Source: an uncultured Lachnospiraceae bacterium (GTDB lineage: Bacteria > Bacillota > Clostridia > Lachnospirales > Lachnospiraceae). Taken from it: a stretch of 20,181 nucleotides of DNA. Made by a program: the position numbers and the translations under genes. Positions 1 through 7,818 of the stretch are shown piece after piece. The notes under the pieces were generated by a model. That model did no database searches, had not been told where the DNA came from, and was given only the letters and a program-made list of their open reading frames with translations. Positions within the stretch are counted from its first letter, which is position 1. The number at the start of each line of letters is the position of its first letter. The stretch covers positions 1-20,181 of the forward strand of contig CANOFI010000013.1 in NCBI GenBank assembly GCA_947565255.1, in the 5' to 3' direction.

Positions 1-942
1 GTTGCCGGGTGTAAAATGAATGGAACCCATAATTTTTTCATCAAATAAAATGTCTTTCATCGGATTCAATATATATGGATTCACACCAATTGCAAATTCT
101 CCTATATATCTCGCGCCGTCGTCCGTATCAAATACCTGGTTAATGCGTTTTGTATCGTTGGCCGTTGCATTTACAATTTTTCCGTCTACAAATTCCAGGC
201 AGATATTTTCATAGGTAAATCCCTGATAAAGACTTGGCGCATTGTATGTGATTTTCCCGTTGACAGAATCCCTAACCGGAGCCGTAAATACCTCACCGTC
301 CGGAATATTCAGCTCACCGGCACACGGAATTGCCGGTATATCTTTAATCGAAAAAGTCAAATCCGTCCCGGGGCCTGTCAGGTGCACCTTGTCTGTACGT
401 TCCATGTAATCCACTAACGACTTCATCGCCCGGTCCATCTTCGAATAATCCAGATTACATACGTTGAAATAAAAATCCTCAAACTTCTCTGTACTCATAT
501 TTGAAAGCTGCGCCATGGCGCTGTTCGGATAACGCAGCACCACCCAGCGTGTCTTTGGCACACGAATATCATGATGCACCGGCGTGGAATAATATTTCTC
601 ATATAATGCCATCTTATCAGCAGGAACATCAGATAATTCCGAAACATTATCCGTTCCCCTGATGCCGATATAGCAGTCCATCTTTGACATTTCCGCACAA
701 TCCGTCTTTGCCATAAGCTTCAGCTGCTCTTTTGTACAGTTCAAAAGCATTTCACGCTGCACTTCCTGGTTCGTATAATGCGGAAACGGCTCGCCATTCG
801 CCTGGTAAACTTCCTTTATGACAGCCCTTGCCAGATCCCTTGTTGACTCTCCTATAAAGTGAATATACACTTTATCATGTTCCTTCACCTTACAGGAATA
901 ATGCACAAGATTATGCGCTAACTGTTTGATTCTCTCATCCAT
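1..942 (-). CDS. M29-family metallo-aminopeptidase, 3' end cut by window
   Basis: Cytoplasmic metal-dependent aminopeptidase of the M29 family (AmpS/AmpT/PepS type), which removes N-terminal residues from peptides. The first 314 codons are present; the C-terminus lies beyond position 1. M29 signatures are visible: IPDGEVFTAP (residues 213-222) with the first metal-ligand Glu, ARYIGEFAIG (277-286) with the second, and GSIHFTPGN (306-314) with the metal-ligand His. The catalytic Tyr and the last His/Asp ligands would lie just outside the window. The ATG start follows an AGAGG ribosome site about 7 nt upstream. The gene lies 86 bp downstream of the C39-like gene, and hairpins occupy that gap, so it may have its own expression. 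Family assignment is firm; the natural substrate is not known from sequence. Confidence 0.9.
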   Translation of the reverse strand, partial: MDERIKQLAHNLVHYSCKVKEHDKVYIHFIGESTRDLARAVIKEVYQANGEPFPHYTNQEVQREMLLNCTKEQLKLMAKTDCAEMSKMDCYIGIRGTDNVSELSDVPADKMALYEKYYSTPVHHDIRVPKTRWVVLRYPNSAMAQLSNMSTEKFEDFYFNVCNLDYSKMDRAMKSLVDYMERTDKVHLTGPGTDLTFSIKDIPAIPCAGELNIPDGEVFTAPVRDSVNGKITYNAPSLYQGFTYENICLEFVDGKIVNATANDTKRINQVFDTDDGARYIGEFAIGVNPYILNPMKDILFDEKIMGSIHFTPGN

Positions 943-1028
943 ATCTAACCTCTTTTCTCCCGCAGATGCGGGTTGTTTTCCTTATGACTTCCTTATATGC
1001 AGAACGTGCGTTCTGTTTTTCGTCGGTT
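943..1028. other. 86-bp intergenic gap with two small hairpins
   Basis: Gap between the C39-like gene and the M29 peptidase. It holds two inverted repeats: CCCGC-AGAT-GCGGG at 959-972 and CAGAAC-GTGC-GTTCTG at 1000-1015. Both are followed by T-rich tracts on the plus strand, and in the gene direction they are preceded by A-rich sequence. The first lies immediately upstream of the peptidase ribosome site, so in the mRNA it could mask or flank that site. I see no convincing sigma-A promoter in either direction. Confidence 0.5.
1000..1020 (+). terminator. hairpin plus T5, terminator-like on the plus strand
   Basis: A 6-bp stem (CAGAAC/GTTCTG) with a GTGC loop is directly followed by TTTTT on the plus strand. 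It has the form of a short intrinsic terminator, but for plus-strand transcription, where no gene is seen. The stem is short, so activity is uncertain. Confidence 0.3.
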
Positions 1029-3590
1029 TTATTTGGGTATGACGGCGATAAACTGGTTTCCGGCCCCTTCAAATATGGCACGGCTGTCGTTCATGCCGAT
1101 ATATCCGTTGGTACCCTTTACCGGGTCCATCACAATTGTATTGAGCTCATTATATCCATCCAGAATCACATAATTCCCCGTGTTTGTAAGCGCCAGCACC
1201 GGATACCCCCTGTCAATACAGTACAGAACCTTATCAAGAGGAACGTTAGTCAGATTCAGCACACGGCTGATTCCCAATTCCTGCTGCAGCACCGACAGCG
1301 CCGACATTCCCTGTTCAAACAGCGGCCGCGGGTCTGTCCCGTTTTCATTATAATGCAAAAGCGATAACATACAGGCCTCCAGCGAGGAACTGCCGGAGGA
1401 CGTAGAAAGCACTTCGATTCCAGATATCTGCTGCTGCGTCCGGCGCCTGATGCGTTCCCACACATATTCCTGACTCTGATTGACTACAACCCCCGCCGTC
1501 TCATCTGCATATGCAATTGCCTCCGCGGCACTTATATACATATTTTCCAGTTTCCCTTTTGTATATACATAATAGCGTTCCGCTTTGAGCTGTTCCTGCC
1601 CGAGCAAAATACTTGTCACATTTTCAAGCAGCACTTCCTTCGGACGCAGACATTTCTTTTTACGGGTAGAAAGCGAAAATCCAAAATCCAGCTGATACTC
1701 TTTGCGGCGCTTTTCTGTTGTGATGGATTTTAAAATTACCCCGCTTTTCTCCCTGCCGGCATTGTGGATAATCTGGTCAGACGCAACGGCAGCATAACTG
1801 TAGCCGTCCGGACTTTTTGTCCAGCGGTTCATCTGCAGAACATTTTCCTCAATACTCCAGGAATAAACATAAATCCCTGCCGGTTCATAAGTCTTTTTTA
1901 CCTCACCCTTACTGTTTTCAATGACAATCCGGTACATCGGAAACAGCGTCTGTCCATTGGCATCCTGCCGCAGATCCTCCGCTTTCGCATATCCATAAAT
2001 AAAATCATTTTTTATAAATCCCATCGGACGGATACATTCCCCCTCGCTGCTCTTAATCGTCTTCTGTTTTCCGGTTTTCAGATTTAGAAACAGCAGTTGA
2101 TTAGATGAAACTAACTCCTTTTCTTTCTGAATGACAAGCAGCGTGTTATCAGCGGATACGGCAAATTCACTCATCGTGATATCTTCCGCCAGTACCTTTA
2201 CCTTCCTCGTGTTCATGTCAATCTGGTAAATGTCATTTTTCAGATGAATATAAAACTGTCCGCTGCCGTTTAAGTAAACCAGCTCGCCCACTTCCTGCTT
2301 TAACACCTCATAGGCGCTGTCCGACTCCAGAAATGCATATTCCTGCGTTGCATTTGTCAGACAGTCATAATGGCATACGCTGACACCCACTTTTCCTTCG
2401 TGTATTCCGCGGTTCATATAGCCATACACCACAAAATCCGTATTTCCTTTTTCATCGACATTGATGATCTTAATGTCATGCTCAAGATTGCGGTAGCGGA
2501 CATCCCCCTCATCTTTCCAAAACCCAAACACCTTTGCCATACTGTGCTCAGAGCTGTTATACGAAAACAGCTCGCCCTCCTGGGAAAAGCACACTTTTTT
2601 ACCGTCCGCTGTCCCTTTATGCTCTATATCACTCCCGGTAATGCCAAGCTGGACCGCTGTCGAATAAATCACCTTATGGTCAATGTTAAAATACTGGTTC
2701 ATGGACCGCTCAAAATCCAGCAGATACATCCGGTCGTCCGTATAGCGGAGCCGGTAATACTCATTTACATGATAATACTGCGATTCATCCGAAGAGTTCT
2801 TCAGCACCACCGTATAATCGAGGGTTACAATTCCCGTCTGCTCATTGATTTCCTTCAGGGAAATGTCCAAATCCTTTTTATCGAGAATTTCCAGACTGCC
2901 CCAGGTGACCAGGTCATAGCTGGAATGGATATTTACGGAGTGGAAGCTGCTGTTATCTCCCTCATTGTTCGACTCCAGATATCGGACAATCCCTTCCTCA
3001 TTGTCTTTGCTGAACGTCTTATTATGAAACTCTGTGGAAAAGTCAAGATACTTTCTGGCATAGGAACCATTGTCCTTCCGTATCCGCGCATAATAATAAA
3101 CACTCTGATTCCCCCTGATATCCAGTTGTATTAAGAGACAGTATTCCTCCTTTTCCTCTAACAGATCCTTGATTTCAAGATAGAGGTCAATCCTGCCTTC
3201 TATTTCCTGAAATTCCTCAATATCCATCTTTTCCACCAACCGCTCCATATCCCGGCTGCGCACCTCATAATGGATGGCTTTGACCTCTGTCCCGAATGTC
3301 TGTATCTGAATCGGAAGCTTGTTGTGCTCATCTAAAAGCGTAAGGCCCGGCCGGATGGTTCCCGCATCCATCTGCCTTGCATACCCGTACATGCGGTTCA
3401 CCTGAATTCCCTGATACTGGGCTGTTATTGTTGGAAATGTGCAATCCGCCATCTCCGCAGTCACGCCCTGATTGTTCCGGTTCATAATCGCCGCTCCTCC
3501 AAAAAACGCCCCGATAAAAACCGCTATCAGCACAATCGGCCGCACAACAACATTTAGAATTAATTTAAATTTTTTATTACGTTCTTCCAC
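1029..3590 (-). CDS. membrane-anchored protein with degenerate C39-like peptidase domain
   Basis: 853 aa. One hydrophobic segment near the N-terminus (about residues 12-36, after a basic start) predicts a membrane anchor with the rest outside. The middle (about 330-630) is rich in short beta strands and looks propeller-like, though no named family is recognised. The last 125 residues resemble a C39-type papain-fold domain: the S-G-S-S-S-L-E-A-C block at 732-740 sits where C39 enzymes have Cys-Gly-Pro-x-Ser-Leu, GNYVILDGY (805-813) matches GHYVVxxGY, and DPVKGTNGY (822-830) matches the Asp-Pro segment. On that alignment Cys is replaced by Ser732 and His by Asn806, while Asp822 remains, so the domain is probably not a protease. 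The GTG start is preceded by AGGT about 7 nt upstream and lies 4 bp after the methyltransferase stop, so it is co-transcribed with the sugar-nucleotide genes. Function unknown. Confidence 0.75.
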   Translation of the reverse strand: MEERNKKFKLILNVVVRPIVLIAVFIGAFFGGAAIMNRNNQGVTAEMADCTFPTITAQYQGIQVNRMYGYARQMDAGTIRPGLTLLDEHNKLPIQIQTFGTEVKAIHYEVRSRDMERLVEKMDIEEFQEIEGRIDLYLEIKDLLEEKEEYCLLIQLDIRGNQSVYYYARIRKDNGSYARKYLDFSTEFHNKTFSKDNEEGIVRYLESNNEGDNSSFHSVNIHSSYDLVTWGSLEILDKKDLDISLKEINEQTGIVTLDYTVVLKNSSDESQYYHVNEYYRLRYTDDRMYLLDFERSMNQYFNIDHKVIYSTAVQLGITGSDIEHKGTADGKKVCFSQEGELFSYNSSEHSMAKVFGFWKDEGDVRYRNLEHDIKIINVDEKGNTDFVVYGYMNRGIHEGKVGVSVCHYDCLTNATQEYAFLESDSAYEVLKQEVGELVYLNGSGQFYIHLKNDIYQIDMNTRKVKVLAEDITMSEFAVSADNTLLVIQKEKELVSSNQLLFLNLKTGKQKTIKSSEGECIRPMGFIKNDFIYGYAKAEDLRQDANGQTLFPMYRIVIENSKGEVKKTYEPAGIYVYSWSIEENVLQMNRWTKSPDGYSYAAVASDQIIHNAGREKSGVILKSITTEKRRKEYQLDFGFSLSTRKKKCLRPKEVLLENVTSILLGQEQLKAERYYVYTKGKLENMYISAAEAIAYADETAGVVVNQSQEYVWERIRRRTQQQISGIEVLSTSSGSSSLEACMLSLLHYNENGTDPRPLFEQGMSALSVLQQELGISRVLNLTNVPLDKVLYCIDRGYPVLALTNTGNYVILDGYNELNTIVMDPVKGTNGYIGMNDSRAIFEGAGNQFIAVIPK

Positions 3591-3594
3591 AATC

Positions 3595-4755
3595 TTACCT
3601 CAATAATTTCTCCAGCGTTAAATCCGCGTGCAAAAAATCCCTGCACATTTCGTACTCTTCCCAATTTTTTCTCTTTCCATGCCTCTTCACTCCGCGTATT
3701 AAAATATTTTTCGGGGTATGCTCCATATCAATAAATTCCAGCACCTGCACCTGATATCCCTGCTGCTCTAACAGTTGTGCCCGCAGGGCATCCGTAAATA
3801 AGGCAGCCGTCCGCTCTTTTATGAGTCCATAACGAAACAGCGGGGCTAAAATGTCGCTTCGCATCTGGCGGTTTAACTCATGCTGGCAGCACGGCACTGA
3901 CAAAATCACACCTGCATCCCATTCCACCGCCCTGGCAAGCGCATAGTCCGTCGCCGTATCACAGGCGTGGAGCGTAACGACCATATCCACCCTGTCCACA
4001 CCGCTGTAATCCGCAATATCGCCATGCAGAAACTGCAGCCCGTCATACCCAAGCTTTCCGGCTAACGCATTACAGTGTGAAATAACATCCTGCTTCAAAT
4101 CCAGTCCGATAATTCTCACATCACGCCCGCGCAGCCTGTGAAAATAATAGTACATGGCAAACGTAAGATAAGATTTGCCGCAGCCAAAATCAATGATAGT
4201 CAGCCCGCGGTCTTTCGGGAGCGCTTCTCTGACGTCGTCGATAAACTCCAGAAAACGGTTAATCTGCCGAAATTTGTCGTATTTTTTCTTTACCACTTTT
4301 CCATCCTTTGTCATCACTCCGAGCTCTACCAGAAAATCAGCACATGTTCCCTCCTCCAGCAGATATTGTTTTTTCCGGTTATGGGAAAATTGCTGCATTC
4401 CGCCGGAAGACTCCTGCATTTCCGCACTTTTCTGTGCCTTCCGGACCGATGCCTGCTGTTTTTTATTCACAAATCCCTGATACCGCATATCCTGTGTTTC
4501 CCATTCTATCTGTTTAAAATCCGCCATCAGACTGGCAATCCGCTCGACCATTGCTTCTTTTTCTTCATAAGGAAAATTTTTATGAAACGCCTGTGTCCCC
4601 TGCAGTCTCTCCTCCTGATAATACAGCTCTCCCTTTATCAGCACCGGATGTATTTTTATTTTGGATATTTCACCTTTCTTTCGCGGATTGCTGATGGTCA
4701 TTCTCAAAAATTGTCCGCCTAACGTCTCCTCTAAGAGCTTTTTTACCTTTTCCAT
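3595..4755 (-). CDS. class I SAM-dependent methyltransferase, METTL25/RRNAD1-like (Methyltransf_32 type)
   Basis: 386 aa from the internal ATG. An open frame 13 codons longer exists, but it would overlap rmd by 35 bp; this ATG has AGGTGA about 7 nt upstream and lies 4 bp after the rmd stop. The N-terminal about 130 residues are unassigned. The methyltransferase core runs from about 155 to 357: KKYDKFRQINRFLEF (158-172), SAM-binding DFGCGKSYLTFA (189-200), GLDLK (217-221), HACDTATD (263-270), SVPCCQHE (286-293) and EHTPKNILIRG (345-355). The PCCQH and HTPKN blocks are characteristic of the METTL25/RRNAD1/GSTCD-like group. Substrate is unknown. Operon position suggests, but does not show, glycan O-methylation; an RNA or protein substrate is equally possible. 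Confidence 0.85.
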   Translation of the reverse strand: MEKVKKLLEETLGGQFLRMTISNPRKKGEISKIKIHPVLIKGELYYQEERLQGTQAFHKNFPYEEKEAMVERIASLMADFKQIEWETQDMRYQGFVNKKQQASVRKAQKSAEMQESSGGMQQFSHNRKKQYLLEEGTCADFLVELGVMTKDGKVVKKKYDKFRQINRFLEFIDDVREALPKDRGLTIIDFGCGKSYLTFAMYYYFHRLRGRDVRIIGLDLKQDVISHCNALAGKLGYDGLQFLHGDIADYSGVDRVDMVVTLHACDTATDYALARAVEWDAGVILSVPCCQHELNRQMRSDILAPLFRYGLIKERTAALFTDALRAQLLEQQGYQVQVLEFIDMEHTPKNILIRGVKRHGKRKNWEEYEMCRDFLHADLTLEKLLR

Positions 4756-4759
4756 CCCA

Positions 4760-4765
4760 TCACCT
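4760..4765 (-). promoter_or_regulatory. ribosome site deciding the methyltransferase start
   Basis: AGGTGA on the minus strand lies a few bases upstream of the ATG at 4755 and overlaps the rmd stop codon. It supports the 386-aa start over the 399-aa open frame. Confidence 0.6.
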
Positions 4766-5710
4766 GCTTCGCATTTCCTCCAAAATATCCACAACAGACT
4801 GCTCCAGAGTATACACAGGCTTCCATCCCGTTACCTCCCTGAGCCGCCCGATATCTGCCCTGAGCTCCTCCACATCTGCCGGACGAAGCTTCTGTAAATC
4901 CGTCTCATACACAATTCCTTTTGTCCGGCTGGACTTTATTATTTTTTCCAATACCTCTTTCAGACTGTGGCTTGTCCCGCTCCCGACATTGTAAACCTCG
5001 CCCGGGATTCCCTTACTGATCAGCTGCATGTAAGCGCTTACAATGTCCCTGACATCCGTGAAATCCCGTTTGACTTGAATATTTCCTACCTTCAGCACCG
5101 GTTCTTTTTTTCCCTGCTCAATCTGGACAATCTGGCTGCACCAGTCGGGGATAACAAACCGCGTGGACTGTCCCGGGCCAATATGGTTAAATGCACGCAC
5201 CAGAACCAGATGCATTCCAAAATTCTGCACATACAGCTTCGCCATCAGCTCCTGTGTCATTTTTGAAATCGAATAGGGGTTCACACCCTGCAGCTGACGG
5301 TCCTCCGCAATCGGCAGTTCCTCTGCAAGCACCTTTCCATACTGCTCGGCGGAACCAACCAGCAAAACATTTGCCTCTTTTGCAATGTCCTTTAATCCTT
5401 CCAGCAGATGAAGGGTTCCCATGACATTGACCTCATAGGTGAATTCCGGCATTTTCCACGATAACCCGACGGAGCTCTGCGCCGCCAGATGATACACTTC
5501 ATCCGGCCGAATCTGCTGCAATGCCTTCCGGACCTGCTCCTTTTTTGTAATATCAACAACAAAGACGTGCGCTCTGTCCAAACGCACGCTTTCTGCCTCC
5601 TGTTCCTCCTTCGTCCACGCAAATAACTCGCAGCCTTTTTTCTTTTCCTGCAAAGCTGCAATTAAATGCGTTCCGACGAACCCTGCCGCACCTGTTATTA
5701 AAATTCTCAC
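4760..5710 (-). CDS. rmd: GDP-6-deoxy-D-mannose reductase (GDP-4-keto-6-deoxymannose reductase)
   Basis: 316 aa, a short-chain dehydrogenase of the extended type. It reduces GDP-4-keto-6-deoxy-D-mannose to GDP-D-rhamnose with NAD(P)H, the step after Gmd. Visible features are the Rossmann motif TGAAGFVG (6-13), the catalytic GSAEQYG segment (119-125) and the YSISK motif (Tyr146, Lys150). RAFNHIGPGQ, KRDFTDVRDIV and LRPADV follow, as in Rmd proteins. The N-terminal MRILITGAAGFVG and the RAFNHIGPGQ block favour Rmd over the GDP-L-fucose synthase (Fcl) family, which would give GDP-L-fucose instead. The GTG start overlaps the gmd stop by 4 bp (GTGA) and has AGGA just upstream, so the two enzymes are translationally coupled. 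Rmd versus Fcl is the main uncertainty. Confidence 0.87.
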   Translation of the reverse strand: MRILITGAAGFVGTHLIAALQEKKKGCELFAWTKEEQEAESVRLDRAHVFVVDITKKEQVRKALQQIRPDEVYHLAAQSSVGLSWKMPEFTYEVNVMGTLHLLEGLKDIAKEANVLLVGSAEQYGKVLAEELPIAEDRQLQGVNPYSISKMTQELMAKLYVQNFGMHLVLVRAFNHIGPGQSTRFVIPDWCSQIVQIEQGKKEPVLKVGNIQVKRDFTDVRDIVSAYMQLISKGIPGEVYNVGSGTSHSLKEVLEKIIKSSRTKGIVYETDLQKLRPADVEELRADIGRLREVTGWKPVYTLEQSVVDILEEMRSR

Positions 5711-6732
5711 CGTTCCTGCAACTCCTGCTCTGTCAGCTTCATGTCATGGCTGACCATCCTGCCCACTAACTGTTCAAATGTAATCTCCGGCTTCCAGCCC
5801 AGCTGTTTTTCTGCCTTCGAGGAATTTCCAAGCAGAAACTCCACCTCCGCAGGACGGAAAAATGCCGGATTGACACAAACCAGTTCCTTTCCGGTATCTC
5901 TGGCATACGCCTTTTCCCCGAGTCCTTCTCCTTCCCAGCGAAGAGGAAGTCCTGCAATGTCAAATGCAAGATCCACAAATTCACGGACCTCATGGGCAAC
6001 CCCCGTACTGATTACGTAATCCTCCGGCTTCTCCTGATTCAGCATCATCCACATCGCACGCACGTAATCGATGGAATGGCCCCAGTCCCGCTTCGCCGAC
6101 ATATTCCCCAGCTCCAGCTTATCCTGAAGTCCATATTTTATTTTTGCTGCCGCACTTGTAATTTTTCTTGTCACAAATTCATAGCCGCGCCGTTCCGATT
6201 CATGATTGAATAAAATTCCGGAACAGGCAAACATATCATAGCTTTCCCTGTAATTCTTTGTAATCCAGTGTCCGTACAGCTTGGCCACCCCGTAAGGACT
6301 CCGCGGATAAAAAGGCGTATTTTCCGTCTGCGGAACCTCCTGCACCATGCCAAACATTTCACTTGTGGACGCCTGGTAAAACCGGCAGTTCGGCTTTACA
6401 ATGCGAATGGCCTCCAGCATATTTGTCACGCCCAGCGCATCAATTTCCGCTGTTCCCACGGGAGTATCCCAGGAAGTTGCCACAAAAGACTGGGCCGCCA
6501 GATTATAAACCTCGTCTGCCTTCGATTCCTGCATCGCTGCAATGAGCGACACCAAATCAGACATGTCTCCATACAGCAGACGGATATCGCCCGTCAGATG
6601 CTCCACATTTCCATAATCCACTTTACTTTTTCTGCGCATAATTCCGTATACTTCATATCCCTTTTCCAGCAAAAGCTCTGCCAGATAGGAACCATCCTGT
6701 CCGGTTATTCCTGTAATTAATGCACGTTTCAT
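5707..6732 (-). CDS. gmd: GDP-mannose 4,6-dehydratase
   Basis: 341 aa from the ATG that has GGAG 6 nt upstream; a longer frame begins at a TTG four codons earlier, inside that ribosome site. It converts GDP-D-mannose to GDP-4-keto-6-deoxy-D-mannose using bound NADP. Motifs: MKRALITGITGQDGSYL (1-17) for nucleotide binding, RRKS near 33-36, the catalytic ASTSEMFG segment (121-128, Thr123 and Glu125) and SPYGVAK (Tyr147, Lys151). FNHESERRG and RDWGHSIDYV are also typical of Gmd. Length is close to the family norm (about 340-375 aa). It lies 18 bp downstream of manC and overlaps rmd by 4 bp. Identification is secure; the final sugar depends on the rmd product. Confidence 0.96.
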   Translation of the reverse strand: MKRALITGITGQDGSYLAELLLEKGYEVYGIMRRKSKVDYGNVEHLTGDIRLLYGDMSDLVSLIAAMQESKADEVYNLAAQSFVATSWDTPVGTAEIDALGVTNMLEAIRIVKPNCRFYQASTSEMFGMVQEVPQTENTPFYPRSPYGVAKLYGHWITKNYRESYDMFACSGILFNHESERRGYEFVTRKITSAAAKIKYGLQDKLELGNMSAKRDWGHSIDYVRAMWMMLNQEKPEDYVISTGVAHEVREFVDLAFDIAGLPLRWEGEGLGEKAYARDTGKELVCVNPAFFRPAEVEFLLGNSSKAEKQLGWKPEITFEQLVGRMVSHDMKLTEQELQER

Positions 6733-6738
6733 GTCTGT

Positions 6739-6742
6739 CTCC
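6739..6742 (-). promoter_or_regulatory. ribosome site deciding the gmd start
   Basis: GGAG on the minus strand lies 6 nt before ATG 6732 and overlaps the TTG that begins the longer frame. The ATG is therefore the better start. Confidence 0.65.
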
Positions 6743-6750
6743 AATCTATC

Positions 6751-7818
6751 TTATAAATATTGTGTCTTTCCCTGGCTCTGCAAAGCCTCAACCGCCCTTT
6801 TTGCATCCTGTGCCTGTGCCTTCGGACACACCAGAATGGCGTCCTTGGCTTCCACAACCACAAGATCCTCCACTCCGATGAGTGCAATCAGCTTTTCCTC
6901 GCTGCGCACGATACAGCCCTTGCTGTCAATCAAAAGGCTCTCTCCGATGGAAATGTTATTCTGCCCGTCAGGCGTGTATACCGCATCCAGCGCATCAAAG
7001 CTACCGACGTCGCTCCAGCCATAGTCCCCTTCCATGACCAGTACATGCTCCGCCCGCTCCATAATGCCGTAATCAATCGAAATGCTCTGCAGCTGCGGAT
7101 ATAATCCTTTCAGCATGGTATCCCACTGCTCTGTCTGCCATGCCTGCATCAAATGCTCCATCTGCCCCGCCATCTCGGGCAGATAGCGCTCAAACGCTTT
7201 TAGAATCGTGGATATCCGAAAAACAAATACGCCGCTGTTCCAAAAAAATTCTCCGCTTTTTACATATTCCTCTGCTTTTTCCAGACATGGCTTTTCCACA
7301 AACTGCCTGACCTTCCAGACATCCTTCTCCCAGCCTTCTCCCTGGCTGATATACCCATATCCGGTAGCCGGAAATGTCGGCCGGATTCCAATTGTAACAA
7401 TCTGCTCCGTCTCTTCCGCTATCTTAGCCGCCCTGGCAATGACACGCTGATACTCTGACGGATTTCCGATATGATGGTCTGCCGGAAATACGCACATCAC
7501 CCCGTCTCCGTGCTCTTTTTTCAGCACACTGGCTGCATATAACACACAGGGCGCCGTATTTCTCGCCGCCGGCTCCACCAGTATATTTTTAAATGGAATA
7601 CCTCCGACCAGCAGCTCCTTTAACAGCTTCTGCTGTTCTTCATTTGTCACAATGTAAACATCTTCGCGCTCCACCAGCGAATCCAGCCGCTTAATCGCCT
7701 CATTGAGCATAATGTCCCCGCCGGTAATATTCAGCAGCTGCTTCGGCTGTCTTTTTCGGCTCAGGGGCCAGAACCTTGTTCCGCCGCCTCCCGCCATAAT
7801 TACTTCAAATCGCTTCAT
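6751..7818 (-). CDS. manC: mannose-1-phosphate guanylyltransferase, single-domain
   Basis: 355 aa. It makes GDP-mannose from mannose-1-phosphate and GTP, feeding Gmd directly downstream. The N-terminal nucleotidyltransferase signature GGGGTRFWPLSRKRQPKQLL occupies residues 10-29; PADHH is at 112-116, FVEKP at 173-177 and FFWNSGVFVF at 191-200. The length fits the single-domain class; the C-terminal phosphomannose-isomerase domain of the roughly 470-aa bifunctional enzymes is absent. No mannose-6-phosphate isomerase or phosphomannomutase gene is in the window, so Man-1-P must be supplied from elsewhere. The start overlaps the upstream glycosyltransferase stop (ATGA) and has AAGGG upstream. Confidence 0.95.
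   Translation of the reverse strand: MKRFEVIMAGGGGTRFWPLSRKRQPKQLLNITGGDIMLNEAIKRLDSLVEREDVYIVTNEEQQKLLKELLVGGIPFKNILVEPAARNTAPCVLYAASVLKKEHGDGVMCVFPADHHIGNPSEYQRVIARAAKIAEETEQIVTIGIRPTFPATGYGYISQGEGWEKDVWKVRQFVEKPCLEKAEEYVKSGEFFWNSGVFVFRISTILKAFERYLPEMAGQMEHLMQAWQTEQWDTMLKGLYPQLQSISIDYGIMERAEHVLVMEGDYGWSDVGSFDALDAVYTPDGQNNISIGESLLIDSKGCIVRSEEKLIALIGVEDLVVVEAKDAILVCPKAQAQDAKRAVEALQSQGKTQYL

Noticed and set aside
2370..3134. Plus-strand open frame of 254 codons
   Set aside because: It lies fully antisense to the 853-aa membrane protein gene, has no recognisable domain and no convincing ribosome site; read as a shadow.
4756..4794. 13-codon N-terminal extension of the methyltransferase
   Set aside because: It would overlap rmd and lacks a good ribosome site, whereas the internal ATG has AGGTGA well placed.
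4760..5710. GDP-L-fucose synthase (Fcl) for the gene after gmd
   Set aside because: The N-terminal motif and the RAFNHIGPGQ and LRPADV blocks fit Rmd better.
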